From the NCBI RefSeq assembly GCF_016093545.1, contig NZ_JADKYX010000017.1, positions 62,001 through 126,000 of the forward strand: 64,000 bases of DNA. Reading direction: 5' to 3'. The translations under genes and the position numbers were made by a program. The stretch comes from Massilia rhizosphaerae (GTDB taxonomy: Bacteria > Pseudomonadota > Gammaproteobacteria > Burkholderiales > Burkholderiaceae_D). Below, one piece after another: positions 18,499 through 27,843 of the stretch (positions are counted from its first letter, which is position 1; every line of letters begins with the position of its first letter). Under the pieces are notes generated by a model that saw nothing but the letters and a program-made list of their open reading frames with translations, did not search any database and was not told where the DNA came from.

Positions 18499-19101
18499 CT
18501 ACCGACGTTTGTCCGCCGAGATATCGAGCAAGGGCCGCAATTTCTCGGCGATGACTTCGCGCGCCCGGAAAATCCGGCTCCGCACCGTACCGATTGGACA
18601 CGCCATCACTTCGGAGATTTCCTCGTAGCTTAAACCTTCTATTTCGCGCAGTACAATTGCCGTTCGCAATTCCAGCGGCAAGGCTTCCATGGCCGCATTC
18701 ACGGTATAAGCAATCTGCTTGCTGGCCAACACCGATTCCGGTGTATTAATGTCTCGCAAGCTATCCGCGTCGTCAAATCCTTCCGCACGTTCGGCATCGG
18801 CTTCCGTCGAGGTCGGCGCTCGCCTGCCTTGCGTAACAAGAAAATTCTTTGCTGTATTAATCCCTATTCGATACAACCACGTATAAAACGCGGAATCGCC
18901 GCGGAAATGGCGCAGGGCGCGGAACGCCTTGATAAAGGTTTCCTGCACGACGTCTTCCGCCTCGGCCGGATCGTGCACGAGGCGCGACACGAGCCGCATC
19001 AGGCGACGCTGGTATTTCGCTACCAGCAGGTCGAACGCCCGGCGATCGCCAGCCTGGACGCGCTCAACCAGCAGTTGATCACATTCGCGTTCGGTCGTCA
19101 C
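18499..19101 (-). CDS. rpoE: RNA polymerase sigma-E (RpoE/AlgU-type ECF sigma factor)
   Basis: This 200-residue ECF sigma factor directs RNA polymerase to envelope-stress promoters. Region 2 is clear (AFDLLVAKYQRRLMRLV, DPAEAEDVVQETFIKAFRALRHFRGDSAFYTWLYRIGINTA in pieces) and so is region 4 (ALPLELRTAIVLREIEGLSYEEISEVMACPIGTVRSRIFRARE). The start is GTG (19101). It is followed by rseA, mucD and a glutaredoxin-like gene, the usual sigma-E unit. A 7-bp hairpin (GGAAACG/CGTTTCC, 19141-19162) sits directly between the preceding stop and this gene, and a possible autoregulatory promoter lies further up at 19719-19747. Confidence 0.96.
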   Translation of the reverse strand: MTTERECDQLLVERVQAGDRRAFDLLVAKYQRRLMRLVSRLVHDPAEAEDVVQETFIKAFRALRHFRGDSAFYTWLYRIGINTAKNFLVTQGRRAPTSTEADAERAEGFDDADSLRDINTPESVLASKQIAYTVNAAMEALPLELRTAIVLREIEGLSYEEISEVMACPIGTVRSRIFRAREVIAEKLRPLLDISADKRR

Positions 19102-19162
19102 TGCAATGCCCCGTTGGCTGCGGCGGCGTCCCTGTTATGCGGAAACGGTATTCCACGTTTCC

Positions 19163-19690
19163 TTAAGAGTTGGTCCGCTGCAATGAGTTCGTCGTGTCTT
19201 CGCATCCTTCGTCCGCATCTCCCCGCCGGCCGACCACCGCCAGCGCGACGGCCAGCGCGCGCCACGTCGCCGCGTCGACGCTGTCGCGCCACACCGCCAG
19301 GGTGCGCGGCCCCGTGCCCGGCGCGGCGTACCGCAACAACATCAGCATCGGCCAGATCACCGAGCCCGGCAGCAGGGCCGCATGACCGCCAGCATGACCG
19401 CCCGGCTCGCCGCCGCCATCCCGGCCGTCCACGTCTTGTTGTACCGTCACGCGTAGGTCGCCGGTTCCAGAAATATCAATTTGGGGCGTCTTTGCACGTG
19501 CCGCGGCCGCGCCCAGCACGGCGATGCCCGCGGCGGCCAGCGCGAGCGCCACCCAGGGCGGCCAAAGGAAACGTCCTGGCGCCAACAGCCCGACGGCCAG
19601 CGCCGCTGCGCATTGCGCCAGGCCGCATCCGCCCCACACGGCACGCTGGATGCGCGACGGCCTGACGAGCGCGGAAACCGCGATCGACAT
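19163..19690 (-). CDS. YgfX-like two-helix membrane protein
   Basis: The 175-residue protein has a basic start (VRPSRIQRAVWGG), two adjacent hydrophobic segments (about residues 18-37 and 42-61), and a soluble remainder ending in a variable tail. The region PGSVIWPMLMLLRYAAPG and TLAVWRDSVDAATWRALAVALAV is reminiscent of YgfX-type proteins (LLLWRDSLDAEAFRRLRVWLR). The family role is debated and no function is assigned here. ATG 19690 is preferred over an upstream start that would read through the fabF terminator. It is the first gene of the rpoE unit and ends 61 nt before rpoE. Confidence 0.6.
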   Translation of the reverse strand: MSIAVSALVRPSRIQRAVWGGCGLAQCAAALAVGLLAPGRFLWPPWVALALAAAGIAVLGAAAARAKTPQIDISGTGDLRVTVQQDVDGRDGGGEPGGHAGGHAALLPGSVIWPMLMLLRYAAPGTGPRTLAVWRDSVDAATWRALAVALAVVGRRGDADEGCEDTTNSLQRTNS

Positions 19691-19718
19691 GGAAAGCTTT
19701 CGTGATTGGTTGTGGTCG

Positions 19719-19747
19719 CTTGACCGGAAATGACAAACGCCCATTCC
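19719..19747 (-). promoter_or_regulatory. Candidate sigma-E-type promoter of the rpoE unit
   Basis: On the minus strand GGAATGG (19741-19747) is followed after 16 nt by GTCAAG (19719-19724). This resembles the sigma-E pattern GGAACTT - 16 nt - GTCAAA, with mismatches in the second half of the -35. Autoregulation of rpoE is known in other proteobacteria. The -35 overlaps the fabF terminator stem, so the match may be fortuitous. Confidence 0.35.
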
Positions 19748-19765
19748 TTGGACAGGAATGGGCGT
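19728..19765 (-). terminator. Hairpin terminator after fabF
   Basis: An 11-bp perfect stem (ACGCCCATTCC / GGAATGGGCGT, 19737-19765) with a 7-nt loop is followed on the minus strand by TTGTCATTT. The T-tract is imperfect. It lies 29 nt after the fabF stop and separates the fab cluster from the rpoE unit. Confidence 0.65.
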
Positions 19766-19793
19766 CAGAAAGTTCGGAGATCGGCGAGGCCGA

Positions 19794-21038
19794 TCAGATC
19801 TTCGCGAAGACCAGCGTGCCGTTGGTGCCGCCGAAGCCGAAGGAGTTTTTCACTGCGTAATCGATCTTCATGTCCCGCGCCGTATTGGCGCAGAAGTCCA
19901 GGTCGCATTCCGGATCCTGGTTGAAGATATTGATCGTCGGCGGCGATACCTGCTTGTGGATCGCGAGCACGGTAAACACCGACTCCAGGCCGCCCGCGCC
20001 ACCCAGCAGGTGACCCGTCATCGACTTGGTGGAGTTGACCACCAGCTTCTTCGCGTGGTCGCCGAAGGTGCGCTTGATGCCCTTCACTTCCGCCACGTCG
20101 CCCACCGGGGTGGACGTGCCGTGCGCGTTCACGTAGTGCACCTGGTCCGGATTGATGCCCGCATACTGCATCGCGGCGACCATGCAGCGCGCCGCGCCGC
20201 TGCCGTCCTCGAGCGGTGCCGTGATGTGGTTGGCGTCCGCGCTCATGCCGAAGCCGACGACTTCCGCATAGATCTTGGCGCCGCGCGCCTTGGCGTGTTC
20301 GTACTCTTCGAGCACCATCACGCCCGCGCCCTCGCCCAGCACGAAACCGTCGCGGTCGCGGTCCCACGGACGCGAGGCCGTGGCCGGATCGTCATTGCGC
20401 GACGACAGCGCGCGGGCCGCGGCGAAACCGCCCAGGCCCAGCGGCGACATGGTCGATTCCGCGCCGCCGGCGATCATCACGTCGGCGTCGCCGTATTCGA
20501 TCAGGCGGGCTGCCTGGCCGATGCAGTGCAGGCCGGTCGTGCAGGCGGTGACGATGGCCAGGTTCGGGCCGCGCAGGCCGAACTTGATCGACAGGTCGCC
20601 CGAGATCATGTTGATGATCGACGCCGGGACGAAGAACGGCGAAATGCGGCGCGGGCCGCGGCTGTCGTACTCCGCCTTCGTATCTTCGATCATCGGCAGG
20701 CCGCCGATGCCCGAGCCCACGAGCACGCCGATGCGGTCGGCATTGTCCTCGGTGACGACGAGGCCCGAATCTTGTATCGCCTGGATGCCCGCGGCCATGC
20801 CGAAATGGATGAACGTATCCATATGGCGGCCTTCCTTGCCCGGCAGGTAATCCTCGACGTTAAAGTTCTTCACTTCGCCCGCGAAGCGGGTCGAAAATGG
20901 CGTTGCGTCGAACTTGGTGATGTTGGCAATGCCCGATTTGCCCGCCAGTGCTGCCTCCCACGCGTCGGCAATGCTGTTGCCGATCGGAGAGATGCAACCC
21001 AGGCCGGTAACGACGACACGGCGGTTGCGTGAACTCAA
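19794..21038 (-). CDS. fabF: 3-oxoacyl-[acyl-carrier-protein] synthase II
   Basis: FabF condenses malonyl-ACP with acyl-ACP in chain elongation and extends C16:1 to C18:1. The 414-residue protein has the catalytic Cys166 in VTACTTGLH, the first His in [11 protein letters not shown] and the second in GHLLGGAGG, plus KSMTGH with the conserved Lys. The start is TTG at 21038, supported by an AGGAGA ribosome binding site 5-6 nt upstream and the conserved [16 protein letters not shown] beginning; no ATG is available. It lies 25 nt after acpP, the usual order. Confidence 0.96.
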   Translation of the reverse strand: MSSRNRRVVVTGLGCISPIGNSIADAWEAALAGKSGIANITKFDATPFSTRFAGEVKNFNVEDYLPGKEGRHMDTFIHFGMAAGIQAIQDSGLVVTEDNADRIGVLVGSGIGGLPMIEDTKAEYDSRGPRRISPFFVPASIINMISGDLSIKFGLRGPNLAIVTACTTGLHCIGQAARLIEYGDADVMIAGGAESTMSPLGLGGFAAARALSSRNDDPATASRPWDRDRDGFVLGEGAGVMVLEEYEHAKARGAKIYAEVVGFGMSADANHITAPLEDGSGAARCMVAAMQYAGINPDQVHYVNAHGTSTPVGDVAEVKGIKRTFGDHAKKLVVNSTKSMTGHLLGGAGGLESVFTVLAIHKQVSPPTINIFNQDPECDLDFCANTARDMKIDYAVKNSFGFGGTNGTLVFAKI

Positions 21039-21063
21039 GCGCTTCTCCTGAAATCCTGAAAGC

Positions 21064-21303
21064 TTAGGCCTTGACGTGTGCCTGTGCGTACTCGATTGCC
21101 TGGCGAACGGTCGTGATCTTCTCGGCCTGCTCGTCCGGGATTTCCATTTCGAATTCGTCTTCCAGGGCCATCACCAGTTCCACGGTGTCCAGCGAATCAG
21201 CGCCGAGGTCGTCAACGAACGAGGAATCGATTTTGATGTCTGCTTCGGCAACGCCCAGTTGCTCAGCGACGATTTTTTTAACGCGTTGTTCGATATCCGA
21301 CAT
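21064..21303 (-). CDS. acpP: Acyl carrier protein
   Basis: This 79-residue acidic four-helix protein carries growing acyl chains on phosphopantetheine attached to Ser37 in the motif [15 protein letters not shown]. Length and sequence are typical of fatty acid synthesis ACP ([37 protein letters not shown]). It lies between fabG and fabF with a 176-nt upstream gap that contains its own promoter, as expected for a very abundant protein. AcpS for its activation is encoded at 5123-5518. Confidence 0.98.
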   Translation of the reverse strand: MSDIEQRVKKIVAEQLGVAEADIKIDSSFVDDLGADSLDTVELVMALEDEFEMEIPDEQAEKITTVRQAIEYAQAHVKA

Positions 21304-21343
21304 GTTATGGCTCCATTAGGTATGTGTTGCGGAAAGTGCGCGC

Positions 21344-21372
21344 ATTTTATCAGGGTTTGCGCGTTGAAAAAC
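21344..21372 (-). promoter_or_regulatory. Probable acpP promoter
   Basis: A good -10 (TAAAAT, 21344-21349) lies about 40 nt before the acpP ATG on the minus strand. The -35 is weak (GTTTTT or TTTTTC at 16-17 nt spacing). Its place in the fabG-acpP gap fits separate strong expression of acpP. Confidence 0.4.
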
Positions 21373-21479
21373 TATTTTCAGTGTTTGACGCTAAATCAAC
21401 TGAAACTACTGCCAACTGCCGAGAATTCTCTACAAAACGCGCCGGCCGCACCTTTTCGACGGGCCGGCGCGTCCGGCGA

Positions 21480-22217
21480 TCAGTTCATATACATGCCGCC
21501 GTTGACGTGCAATTCGGTGCCCGTGATGTAGCCGGCCTGCGGGCTCGCCAGGAAGGCGACGGCGTGCGCGATGTCTTCCGGCTGGCCCAGGCGGCCCAGC
21601 GGGATCTGCGTCAGCAGCGCCTCGTGCTGGCCTTCGCCCAGCGCCTTCGTCATGTCGGTGTCGATGAAGCCCGGCGCGACGCAATTGACGGTGATGTTGC
21701 GGCTGCCGATCTCGCGCGCCAGCGCGCGGGTCATGCCGGCCACGCCGGCCTTGGCCGCCGCGTAATTCATCTGGCCCGGATTGCCGGCCGCGCCGACGAC
21801 GGACGTGATGTTGATGATACGCCCCTGCTTCGCCTTCATCATGCCGCGCAACACGGCGCGCGCCAGGCGGCCGACGGCCGTCAGGTTGGTGGCGATCACG
21901 TTGTCCCACTCCTCGTCCTTCATGCGCATCGCCAATTGATCTTGGGTGATGCCGGCATTGTTGACGAGGATGCCGATGGTGCCCACGTTCTTGCTGACGT
22001 CGTCGATGACGGCCGCGCACTGGGCGGCGTCCGTGACGTTCAGCACGACGCCCTTGCCACCGAACTCGGCGAGGTAGGCGCCGATGGCTTCCGCGCCGGC
22101 CGCCGTCGTGGCGGTGCCGACGACCTTGGCGCCCTGGCGGGCCAGTTCCAGCGCGATGGCCTTGCCGATGCCGCGCGAGGCGCCGGTGACGAGGGCGACT
22201 TGGTTTTGCAGATTCAT
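21480..22217 (-). CDS. fabG: 3-oxoacyl-[acyl-carrier-protein] reductase
   Basis: FabG reduces 3-oxoacyl-ACP with NADPH in each elongation cycle. The 245-residue short-chain dehydrogenase has the cofactor motif TGASRGIG (residues ~12-19), LVNNAGIT, the catalytic Ser in ITSVVGAAG, the YxxxK motif in MNYAAAKAG and a C-terminal GGMYMN. The ATG at 22217 follows an AAGAGGA ribosome binding site. The frame stays open into fabD upstream, but only as shadow sequence. It is 38 nt downstream of fabD. Confidence 0.97.
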   Translation of the reverse strand: MNLQNQVALVTGASRGIGKAIALELARQGAKVVGTATTAAGAEAIGAYLAEFGGKGVVLNVTDAAQCAAVIDDVSKNVGTIGILVNNAGITQDQLAMRMKDEEWDNVIATNLTAVGRLARAVLRGMMKAKQGRIINITSVVGAAGNPGQMNYAAAKAGVAGMTRALAREIGSRNITVNCVAPGFIDTDMTKALGEGQHEALLTQIPLGRLGQPEDIAHAVAFLASPQAGYITGTELHVNGGMYMN

Positions 22218-22255
22218 TGAGTCCTCTTCTTCTTTAACGGGGGATATTGCTGCGC

Positions 22256-23203
22256 TCAGCCCTGGACGGCGGCGAGCACACGCTCCAGCGCGGCCTGGTC
22301 GACCAGGGCTTCGCCCACCAGCACGGGGTCGATCCGCTTGGCCATGCCGATCAGGGTCTTGCTCGGCGCGCATTCGATGACCTGGGTCACACCATCCGCC
22401 GCCATCTTCTGCATGGTCTCGACCCAGCGCACCGGACCGGCGGCCTGGCGCACCAGCGCGTCCTTGATCGCGGCCGGATCGTTCAGGATAGCGACGTCCA
22501 CGTTGTTGATCAAGTCGATCCGCGGCGCCGCGAAGTTCAGGTTCGCCATATAGTCGCGCAGGCGGTCCGAGGCGGGTTTGAGCAGCGACGAGTGGAACGG
22601 CGCCGACACGGCCAGCTTCATGGCGCGCTTGGCGCCCTTGGCCTTGGCGATGTCGCAGGCGCGCTCGACGGCGGCCGTGTGGCCCGCGATCACGATCTGC
22701 GTCGGCTCGTTGAAGTTGACGGCTTCCACGACTTCGCCCGCATCTCCTCCTTTCTCGGCCTCGGCGCACACGGCGCGCACGTCGTCGGCAGCAAGGCCGA
22801 GGATCACGGCCATGCCGCCCTGCCCGACCGGCACGGCATCCTGCATCGATTGCGCACGGAAGCGCACGAGCGGCACGGCATCCTTGAAGTCGATCACGCC
22901 GGCGGCGACCAGTGCCGAGTATTCGCCGAGGCTGTGGCCGGCGACGACGGCCGGTTGCGGGCCGCCCGCGGCGATCCACGCGCGGTACACGGCGACGGCG
23001 GCCGTCAGCATCACGGGCTGCGTATTGGTGGTGAGATCCAGTTCTTCCTTCGGACCTTCGGCGATCAGCTTGCCGAGGTCCTGGCCCAGCGCGTCCGATG
23101 CCTCAAGCACGGTCTCTGCGACGACCGGGTTGCCGGCGAAGCCGTTCAGCATGCCGACGGCTTGCGCGCCCTGGCCCGTGAAAAGGAATGCGAATTTGCT
23201 CAT
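22256..23203 (-). CDS. fabD: Malonyl CoA-acyl carrier protein transacylase
   Basis: FabD moves malonate from CoA to ACP. The 315-residue protein has the start FAFLFTGQGAQAVGM, the nucleophile elbow GHSLGEYSAL (Ser91), the catalytic His in VSAPFHSSLL and the oxyanion-forming Gln11. Length is typical. It sits in fabH-fabD-fabG with a 48-nt gap after fabH, and an AAGGAG-type ribosome binding site precedes the ATG. Confidence 0.97.
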   Translation of the reverse strand: MSKFAFLFTGQGAQAVGMLNGFAGNPVVAETVLEASDALGQDLGKLIAEGPKEELDLTTNTQPVMLTAAVAVYRAWIAAGGPQPAVVAGHSLGEYSALVAAGVIDFKDAVPLVRFRAQSMQDAVPVGQGGMAVILGLAADDVRAVCAEAEKGGDAGEVVEAVNFNEPTQIVIAGHTAAVERACDIAKAKGAKRAMKLAVSAPFHSSLLKPASDRLRDYMANLNFAAPRIDLINNVDVAILNDPAAIKDALVRQAAGPVRWVETMQKMAADGVTQVIECAPSKTLIGMAKRIDPVLVGEALVDQAALERVLAAVQG

Positions 23204-23251
23204 CTAAACTCCTTGATTCTTGTGTTTCTTGTTGTTCGGCGCAGGCCGGCG

Positions 23252-24232
23252 TCACATGCGCGCCAGCACGGCGCCCCACGTGAAGCCGCCGCCCACGCCT
23301 TCCATCATGACGTTGTGGCCGGGCTTGATGCGGCCGTCGCGCACGGCGACGTCGAGCGCCAGCGGGATCGACGCGGCCGACGTGTTGCCGTGTTCGTGGA
23401 CGGTGACGATCATCTTCTCGGCCGACATGCCCAGCTTTTTCGCGGTGCCCGTCATGATGCGCAGGTTGGCCTGGTGCGGGATCAGCCAGTCGATCTCGGC
23501 GGCCGGCATCTGCGCGTGGGCCAGGGCTTCGTTGGCGACCTTTTCCAGCACGGAGACGGCCAGCTTGAACACGGCCGGACCGTCCATGTACAGGAATTTC
23601 CGGGGCGCGGCCAGGTTCGACGGGTTCGCGGGGCCGCACAGGATGTCGCCATGGCTGCCGTCCGCATGCAGCTTGACCGCGAGCAGGCCCGGCTCGGCGG
23701 ACGCCGTCAGCACGACGGCGCCGGCGCCGTCGCCGAACAGCACGCAGGTGCTGCGATCGTCGAAATCGAGGATGCGGGAAAACACTTCCGTGCCGATCAC
23801 GAGCACGTTCTTCGCATTGCCGGCCTTGATGAAGGCGTCGGCCGTCGCCATCGCGTAGACGAAGCCGGAGCACACGGCCCCCATGTCGAACGCGGCGCTG
23901 TTGTTGCGCATGCCGAGCTTGTTCTGGACGATGCAGGCGGTGCTGGGGAAGCTGCCGAAGAAGTCCGGGGTCGACGTGGCGACGATGATCAGGTCGATCT
24001 GTTCGGCCTCGAGGCCGGCCGCCTCGAGCGCCTTGCGCGCCGCGTTCACGGCCAGGTCCGACGCGTTTTCGTCGGGCGCCGCGTAGTGGCGCGCGGAGAT
24101 GCCGCTGCGGGTCACGATCCACTCGTCCGAGGTCTCGATGCCCTTGGCGGCCAGCTGGGCCGCGAGGTCGTCGTTCGTGACACGCTGTGCGGGCAGGTAG
24201 CTGCCGGTGCCGATAATTTTGCTGTAAGTCAT
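23252..24232 (-). CDS. fabH: 3-oxoacyl-[acyl-carrier-protein] synthase III
   Basis: FabH starts fatty acid synthesis by condensing acetyl-CoA with malonyl-ACP. The 326-residue protein has catalytic Cys121 in [10 protein letters not shown], His in [10 protein letters not shown] and Asn in [10 protein letters not shown], and the typical N-terminus [17 protein letters not shown]. The start lies 2 nt after the plsX stop, so the two are tightly coupled. Nothing in it departs from the family. Confidence 0.97.
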   Translation of the reverse strand: MTYSKIIGTGSYLPAQRVTNDDLAAQLAAKGIETSDEWIVTRSGISARHYAAPDENASDLAVNAARKALEAAGLEAEQIDLIIVATSTPDFFGSFPSTACIVQNKLGMRNNSAAFDMGAVCSGFVYAMATADAFIKAGNAKNVLVIGTEVFSRILDFDDRSTCVLFGDGAGAVVLTASAEPGLLAVKLHADGSHGDILCGPANPSNLAAPRKFLYMDGPAVFKLAVSVLEKVANEALAHAQMPAAEIDWLIPHQANLRIMTGTAKKLGMSAEKMIVTVHEHGNTSAASIPLALDVAVRDGRIKPGHNVMMEGVGGGFTWGAVLARM

Positions 24233-24234
24233 TG

Positions 24235-25275
24235 CTAACCCTGCTGAATAGTTGAGCCTGGCGCTTCCGGATCGGGAGCTTGCGGCAACATTTCGGCGAT
24301 CAAGGTCGAGAGTTGCGCTTGCACATTATATTTCGCCGCGTCAAAAGCGCGCCGAAGTGCCCACTCGTAGGCGTAGGCACTGGCGCCGCCGTGGCTCTTG
24401 AAGACCAGGCCCTTGAGGCCCAGCAGACCGGCGCCGTTATAACTTTCGGGGTTCAGCTTCTTGAGCGATTTGCGCGCGAACAGTGCACCGATCTTCGACA
24501 TCGTCGTTTCCAGGAATACCGACTTGACGAAGCGGGACAGCCCCTCGATGGCCTTCAAGGTCACGTTGCCGACGAACCCGTCGCACACGACGACGTCGAC
24601 CGTGCCCTTGAAAATGTCGTTGCCTTCGACGTTGCCGTGGAAATTCAGCACGCCGCGTTCGTGGTCGGCCCGCAGCAGGGGTGCGGTGGCCTTGACCACT
24701 TCGTTGCCCTTGATCTCTTCCGTACCGACATTGAGCAGACCGATGCTCGGGCGGCGGTGTTCCATCGCCTCGAACAGCACGGCGCCCATGATGGCGAACT
24801 GGTGCAGGTGGTGCGGCTCGCAATCCACGTTGGCGCCCAGGTCCAGCATATAGGTCGGGCCGCCCTTCTGGTTCGGCAGGATCGAGCAGATGGCCGGACG
24901 GTCCACATCGGCCATGGTTTTCAGGACATAGCGCGAGATGGCCATCAACGCGCCCGTATTGCCGGCGGAGACGCACACGTCGGCGCTGCCGTCCTTGACG
25001 AGCTCGATCGCGACGCGCATCGACGAATCCTTCTTGCGGCGCAGCGCGACTTCGACGGGATCGTCCATGGCCACCACTTCCGAGGCGTGGCGGACGGCGA
25101 GGCGCGGATTGTCGCCCGCGTGGTGTTTCTTGAGTTCAGCACGGAGCTGCTCTTCCTGACCAACGAGGATCAGCTCGGCGTCGGGTTCGTGCTTGAGGAA
25201 TGCGAGGGCTGCCGGGATCGTCACGGCGGGGCCGTGGTCGCCGCCCATGCAGTCGATGGAAATTTTGATTGTCAT
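24235..25275 (-). CDS. plsX: Phosphate acyltransferase PlsX
   Basis: PlsX converts acyl-ACP to acyl-phosphate, the donor for PlsY in phospholipid synthesis. The 346-residue protein starts [14 protein letters not shown] and includes [37 protein letters not shown] and [17 protein letters not shown], all family landmarks. It begins 176 nt after rpmF, beyond a hairpin terminator, so a promoter for plsX-fabHDG probably lies in 25276-25380. Ends 2 nt before fabH. Confidence 0.96.
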   Translation of the reverse strand: MTIKISIDCMGGDHGPAVTIPAALAFLKHEPDAELILVGQEEQLRAELKKHHAGDNPRLAVRHASEVVAMDDPVEVALRRKKDSSMRVAIELVKDGSADVCVSAGNTGALMAISRYVLKTMADVDRPAICSILPNQKGGPTYMLDLGANVDCEPHHLHQFAIMGAVLFEAMEHRRPSIGLLNVGTEEIKGNEVVKATAPLLRADHERGVLNFHGNVEGNDIFKGTVDVVVCDGFVGNVTLKAIEGLSRFVKSVFLETTMSKIGALFARKSLKKLNPESYNGAGLLGLKGLVFKSHGGASAYAYEWALRRAFDAAKYNVQAQLSTLIAEMLPQAPDPEAPGSTIQQG

Positions 25276-25380
25276 TTGTCGGGATGAACCGCGGGCTCAA
25301 GGTCGGCCGGCGGCGGCGTGTTCTCGGCGGGGTGCAAAGCAGTCCGAGTCAGCGGGATGGTAAATGACGGAGTTACCGCG

Positions 25381-25425
25381 AAAGAAAAAGCGGCGCCACG
25401 CATTCGACATACGTTGCACCGCTTT
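25381..25425 (-). terminator. Hairpin terminator after rpmF
   Basis: On the minus strand AAAGCGGTGC pairs with GCGCCGCTTT (10 bp with one G-U) around a 19-nt loop, followed by TTTTTCTTT. It ends the yceD-rpmF transcript 27 nt after the rpmF stop. Confidence 0.7.
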
Positions 25426-25451
25426 CATGGAACAAAACAGCAAGACGTCGA

Positions 25452-25634
25452 TTACTCGTCGTTCTTGGTCTTGAGCACTTTACGACCACGATAGAAGCCG
25501 TTCGGGCTGATGTGGTGACGCAGGTGCGTTTCGCCGGTGGTCGGCTCGACTGCCAGGTTCGGGGCGGTCAGGAAATCGTGCGAGCGGTGCATGCCGCGCT
25601 TCGACGGGGACTTCTTATTCTGTTGAACTGCCAT
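25452..25634 (-). CDS. rpmF: 50S ribosomal protein L32
   Basis: The 60-residue basic protein starts [22 protein letters not shown] and ends with GFYRGRKVL, typical of L32. It is the cysteine-free form (no CxxC zinc ribbon). An AGGAG ribosome binding site lies 6 nt before the ATG. It follows yceD, as in most proteobacteria, but with a rather long 213-nt gap that may contain its own promoter (a TAGAAT box lies about 40 nt upstream of the ATG). Confidence 0.97.
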   Translation of the reverse strand: MAVQQNKKSPSKRGMHRSHDFLTAPNLAVEPTTGETHLRHHISPNGFYRGRKVLKTKNDE

Positions 25635-25847
25635 GATGACTCCTAAACATAAGTTCTAAAATTCTAACACATTCGACTTGCAAGTACATGCGCATCGAGT
25701 ATCCCAGCGGCAATAACCGTCATTGCCGACATGTTTAACGCTGCCTTACAACGATGACTCAATACTCGAGCTGCACGCGCTTGACACGTTTTGACGCTGC
25801 GAATGCTACCCGGAGGCCGCACTCACTGCAATTCTTTTGTTTACTTC

Positions 25848-26345
25848 TTATTCTGATTTGAGGTTCTTCAAAGCCGCGAACGGCGATACCTTCTCGGACT
25901 TGATCGAGTCCAGCAGCTTGGTATCGGGGCATACCTCGTGTTTCGGTGCCTGCGGCAGGGCCAGCAGGGCTTCGTCTTCGAGCAGGTCGCGGATGTCGCA
26001 GGTATGGCTGCCGACGATCACGTCGATACTCTCGTCGTCGAGGATTTCCTCGATTTCGTCCGCTTCCGCGTCGTCCTTGCCCAGCACCAGCACGGTCGAG
26101 GAACCGATCTCGTAGCCGAACGGGGTCAGGCAGCGCTGGCAGACCAGTTGCACGGTACCGGAGACGGACAGCGTCAGCATCGGATACCCCTGGCGGGTCT
26201 GGCCGCCCTGGATGGACCATGCGATCTCGCCGGAGCGATCGGCGCAATCGGCCGCCAAGCGGGGCATGTCCGCCACCGGCGTGACGCCTTCACGATAGCC
26301 GTTGTTCCGACAAAATTCAAAGGCGTCGATGACAAAAGCGCTCAT
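25848..26345 (-). CDS. yceD: DUF177 (YceD-type) protein, 23S rRNA accumulation
   Basis: YceD-family proteins are needed for normal 23S rRNA levels in E. coli and plants; the biochemical role is unsettled. The 165-residue acidic protein has the central CQRCLTPF motif (two Cys, about residues 71-74), a strongly acidic stretch (DDAEADEIEEILDDESIDV) and a second Cys pair site (SHTCDIRDLLEDEALLALP, HEVCPD). ATG 26345 has a GGGG sequence 11 nt upstream; an ATG 12 nt earlier is the alternative. Adjacent to rpmF, as usual. Confidence 0.9.
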   Translation of the reverse strand: MSAFVIDAFEFCRNNGYREGVTPVADMPRLAADCADRSGEIAWSIQGGQTRQGYPMLTLSVSGTVQLVCQRCLTPFGYEIGSSTVLVLGKDDAEADEIEEILDDESIDVIVGSHTCDIRDLLEDEALLALPQAPKHEVCPDTKLLDSIKSEKVSPFAALKNLKSE

Positions 26346-26451
26346 TTGGAAAAACATCCCCGGAAAACCTGCGATAATAGCAGGCTTCGGCCCGCGCAGT
26401 CAAAGACTCCGTCGCAAAAGCGCTATCTTCCTGTTTTATTTACAAAAATCG

Positions 26452-27075
26452 ATGTCCAGCCCTACCCTTCCGCGCCTCATTCTCGCCTCCAGTTCGGCCT
26501 ACCGCCGCGAACTGCTGAGCCGCCTGCGCCTGCCGTTCGAAGCGGTCGCGCCGGACGTCGACGAAACCCCGCATCCCGGCGAAAGCCCGGAAGCGACGGC
26601 GCTGCGGCTGGCGCGCGACAAGGCGGCGGCCGTCGCCCGCGCGCACCCGGGCGCGCTCGTGATCGGCTCGGACCAGGTCGCGACACTGGACGGCGCCCAG
26701 ATCGGCAAGCCCGGCGACCACGCCCGCGCCCTCGCCCAGCTGCAGACGATGCGGGGGCGCCGCGTCGTGTTCCATACGGCCCTGTGCCTGTGGGACGGAC
26801 GCCTGCCCGCGGACGAAGCCGCGGCCGCGGCGCAAGTCGAGAACGTGCAAGTGTTCGTGACGTTCCGCGACCTGCCGGACGCGGAGCTGGACGCCTATCT
26901 GCGCATCGAGCAGCCGTACGACTGCGCCGGCAGCGCCAAGAACGAGGGCCTCGGCATCGCCCTGCTCGAACGCATCGACAGCAGCGACCCGACCGCCTTG
27001 ACGGGCCTGCCCCTGATCGCTCTCACGGGCATGCTGCGCCGCGCCGGCATGCCATTTTTTAATCGCCAACAATAA
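26452..27075 (+). CDS. Maf-like nucleoside triphosphate pyrophosphatase (YceF type)
   Basis: Maf/YceF proteins hydrolyse non-canonical nucleotides; the E. coli YceF form prefers 7-methyl-GTP. The 207-residue protein has LILASSSAYRRELLSRL (residues 8-24, substrate loop), PDVDETPHPGE, the catalytic VIGSDQVATLDG (Asp general base) and KPGDHARAL. It is divergent from yceD with 106 nt between the start codons. The ATG at 26452 fits the family start; the open frame upstream is non-coding. Which nucleotide is used cannot be told with certainty. Confidence 0.93.
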   Translation: MSSPTLPRLILASSSAYRRELLSRLRLPFEAVAPDVDETPHPGESPEATALRLARDKAAAVARAHPGALVIGSDQVATLDGAQIGKPGDHARALAQLQTMRGRRVVFHTALCLWDGRLPADEAAAAAQVENVQVFVTFRDLPDAELDAYLRIEQPYDCAGSAKNEGLGIALLERIDSSDPTALTGLPLIALTGMLRRAGMPFFNRQQ

Positions 27076-27080
27076 CAACG

Positions 27081-27830
27081 ATGCCCGGTACGCTCTACCT
27101 CATCCCGAACACCCTCGGCCCGACCGAAGCGGCGCCGCACGCGCTGTCCCACATCCTGCCCGAACAGGTGCAGGACATCGCCAGCAAGCTCGACTATTTC
27201 GTGGCCGAGAACGCCAAGACGGCGCGCGCCTTCCTGAAGCTGGTCGCCATCGACCATCCGCTCGCGCGTCCCCTGCAGGACATCCGGATCGCCGAACTGA
27301 ACGTCAACACGCCGCCGCAGGCGCTGGCCGCGCTGCTGGCGCCGCTGCTCGAAGGACGCGATGCGGGCCTCGTGTCGGAAGCGGGCGTGCCGGCCGTCGC
27401 GGACCCCGGCGCCGACCTCGTCCGGCTGGCGCACCAGCACGGCGTGAACGTGCGTCCGCTGGTCGGGCCATCGTCCTTGCTGCTGGCCGTCATGGCGAGC
27501 GGCCTGAACGGCCAGAGCTTCGCCTTCAACGGTTATCTGCCGACGGATGCCGCCCAGCGCACGAAGCGCATCCAGCAGCTGGAGCAGCGCTCGCGCAGCG
27601 ACAAGCAGACGCAGTTGCTGATCGAGACGCCCTATCGCAACGGCGCGATGCTGGAAGCGCTCGTTGGCGCCTGCCAGCCGGGCACGTTGATCTGCGTCGC
27701 GACGGACCTGTCGCTGCCGACGGAAACCGTGCGCACGCAGGCGGCCGCCAAGTGGAAGGCGCAGCTGGCCGCCGGCCGTGCGCCGGATTTCCACAAGAAG
27801 CCGACCGTCTTCCTGTTCCTGGCGCAGTGA
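27081..27830 (+). CDS. RsmI-like SAM-dependent methyltransferase paralogue
   Basis: The 249-residue protein belongs to the tetrapyrrole/diphthine methylase fold used by RsmI, which 2'-O-methylates C1402 of 16S rRNA. Visible elements: GTLYLIPNTLGP, the central GLVSEAGVPAVADPGADLVRLA (the SDAGTPxxSDPG-type motif, here SEAGVPAVADPG), VRPLVGPSSLLLAVMASGL, FNGYLP, and IETPYRNGAMLEAL. It is shorter than RsmI (about 285) and has SEAGVP where RsmI has SDAGTP, so it is better called a paralogue than rsmI. It starts 5 nt after maf, so the two are one unit. Confidence 0.85.
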   Translation: MPGTLYLIPNTLGPTEAAPHALSHILPEQVQDIASKLDYFVAENAKTARAFLKLVAIDHPLARPLQDIRIAELNVNTPPQALAALLAPLLEGRDAGLVSEAGVPAVADPGADLVRLAHQHGVNVRPLVGPSSLLLAVMASGLNGQSFAFNGYLPTDAAQRTKRIQQLEQRSRSDKQTQLLIETPYRNGAMLEALVGACQPGTLICVATDLSLPTETVRTQAAAKWKAQLAAGRAPDFHKKPTVFLFLAQ

Positions 27831-27843
27831 CGCGGCCGCGGGC

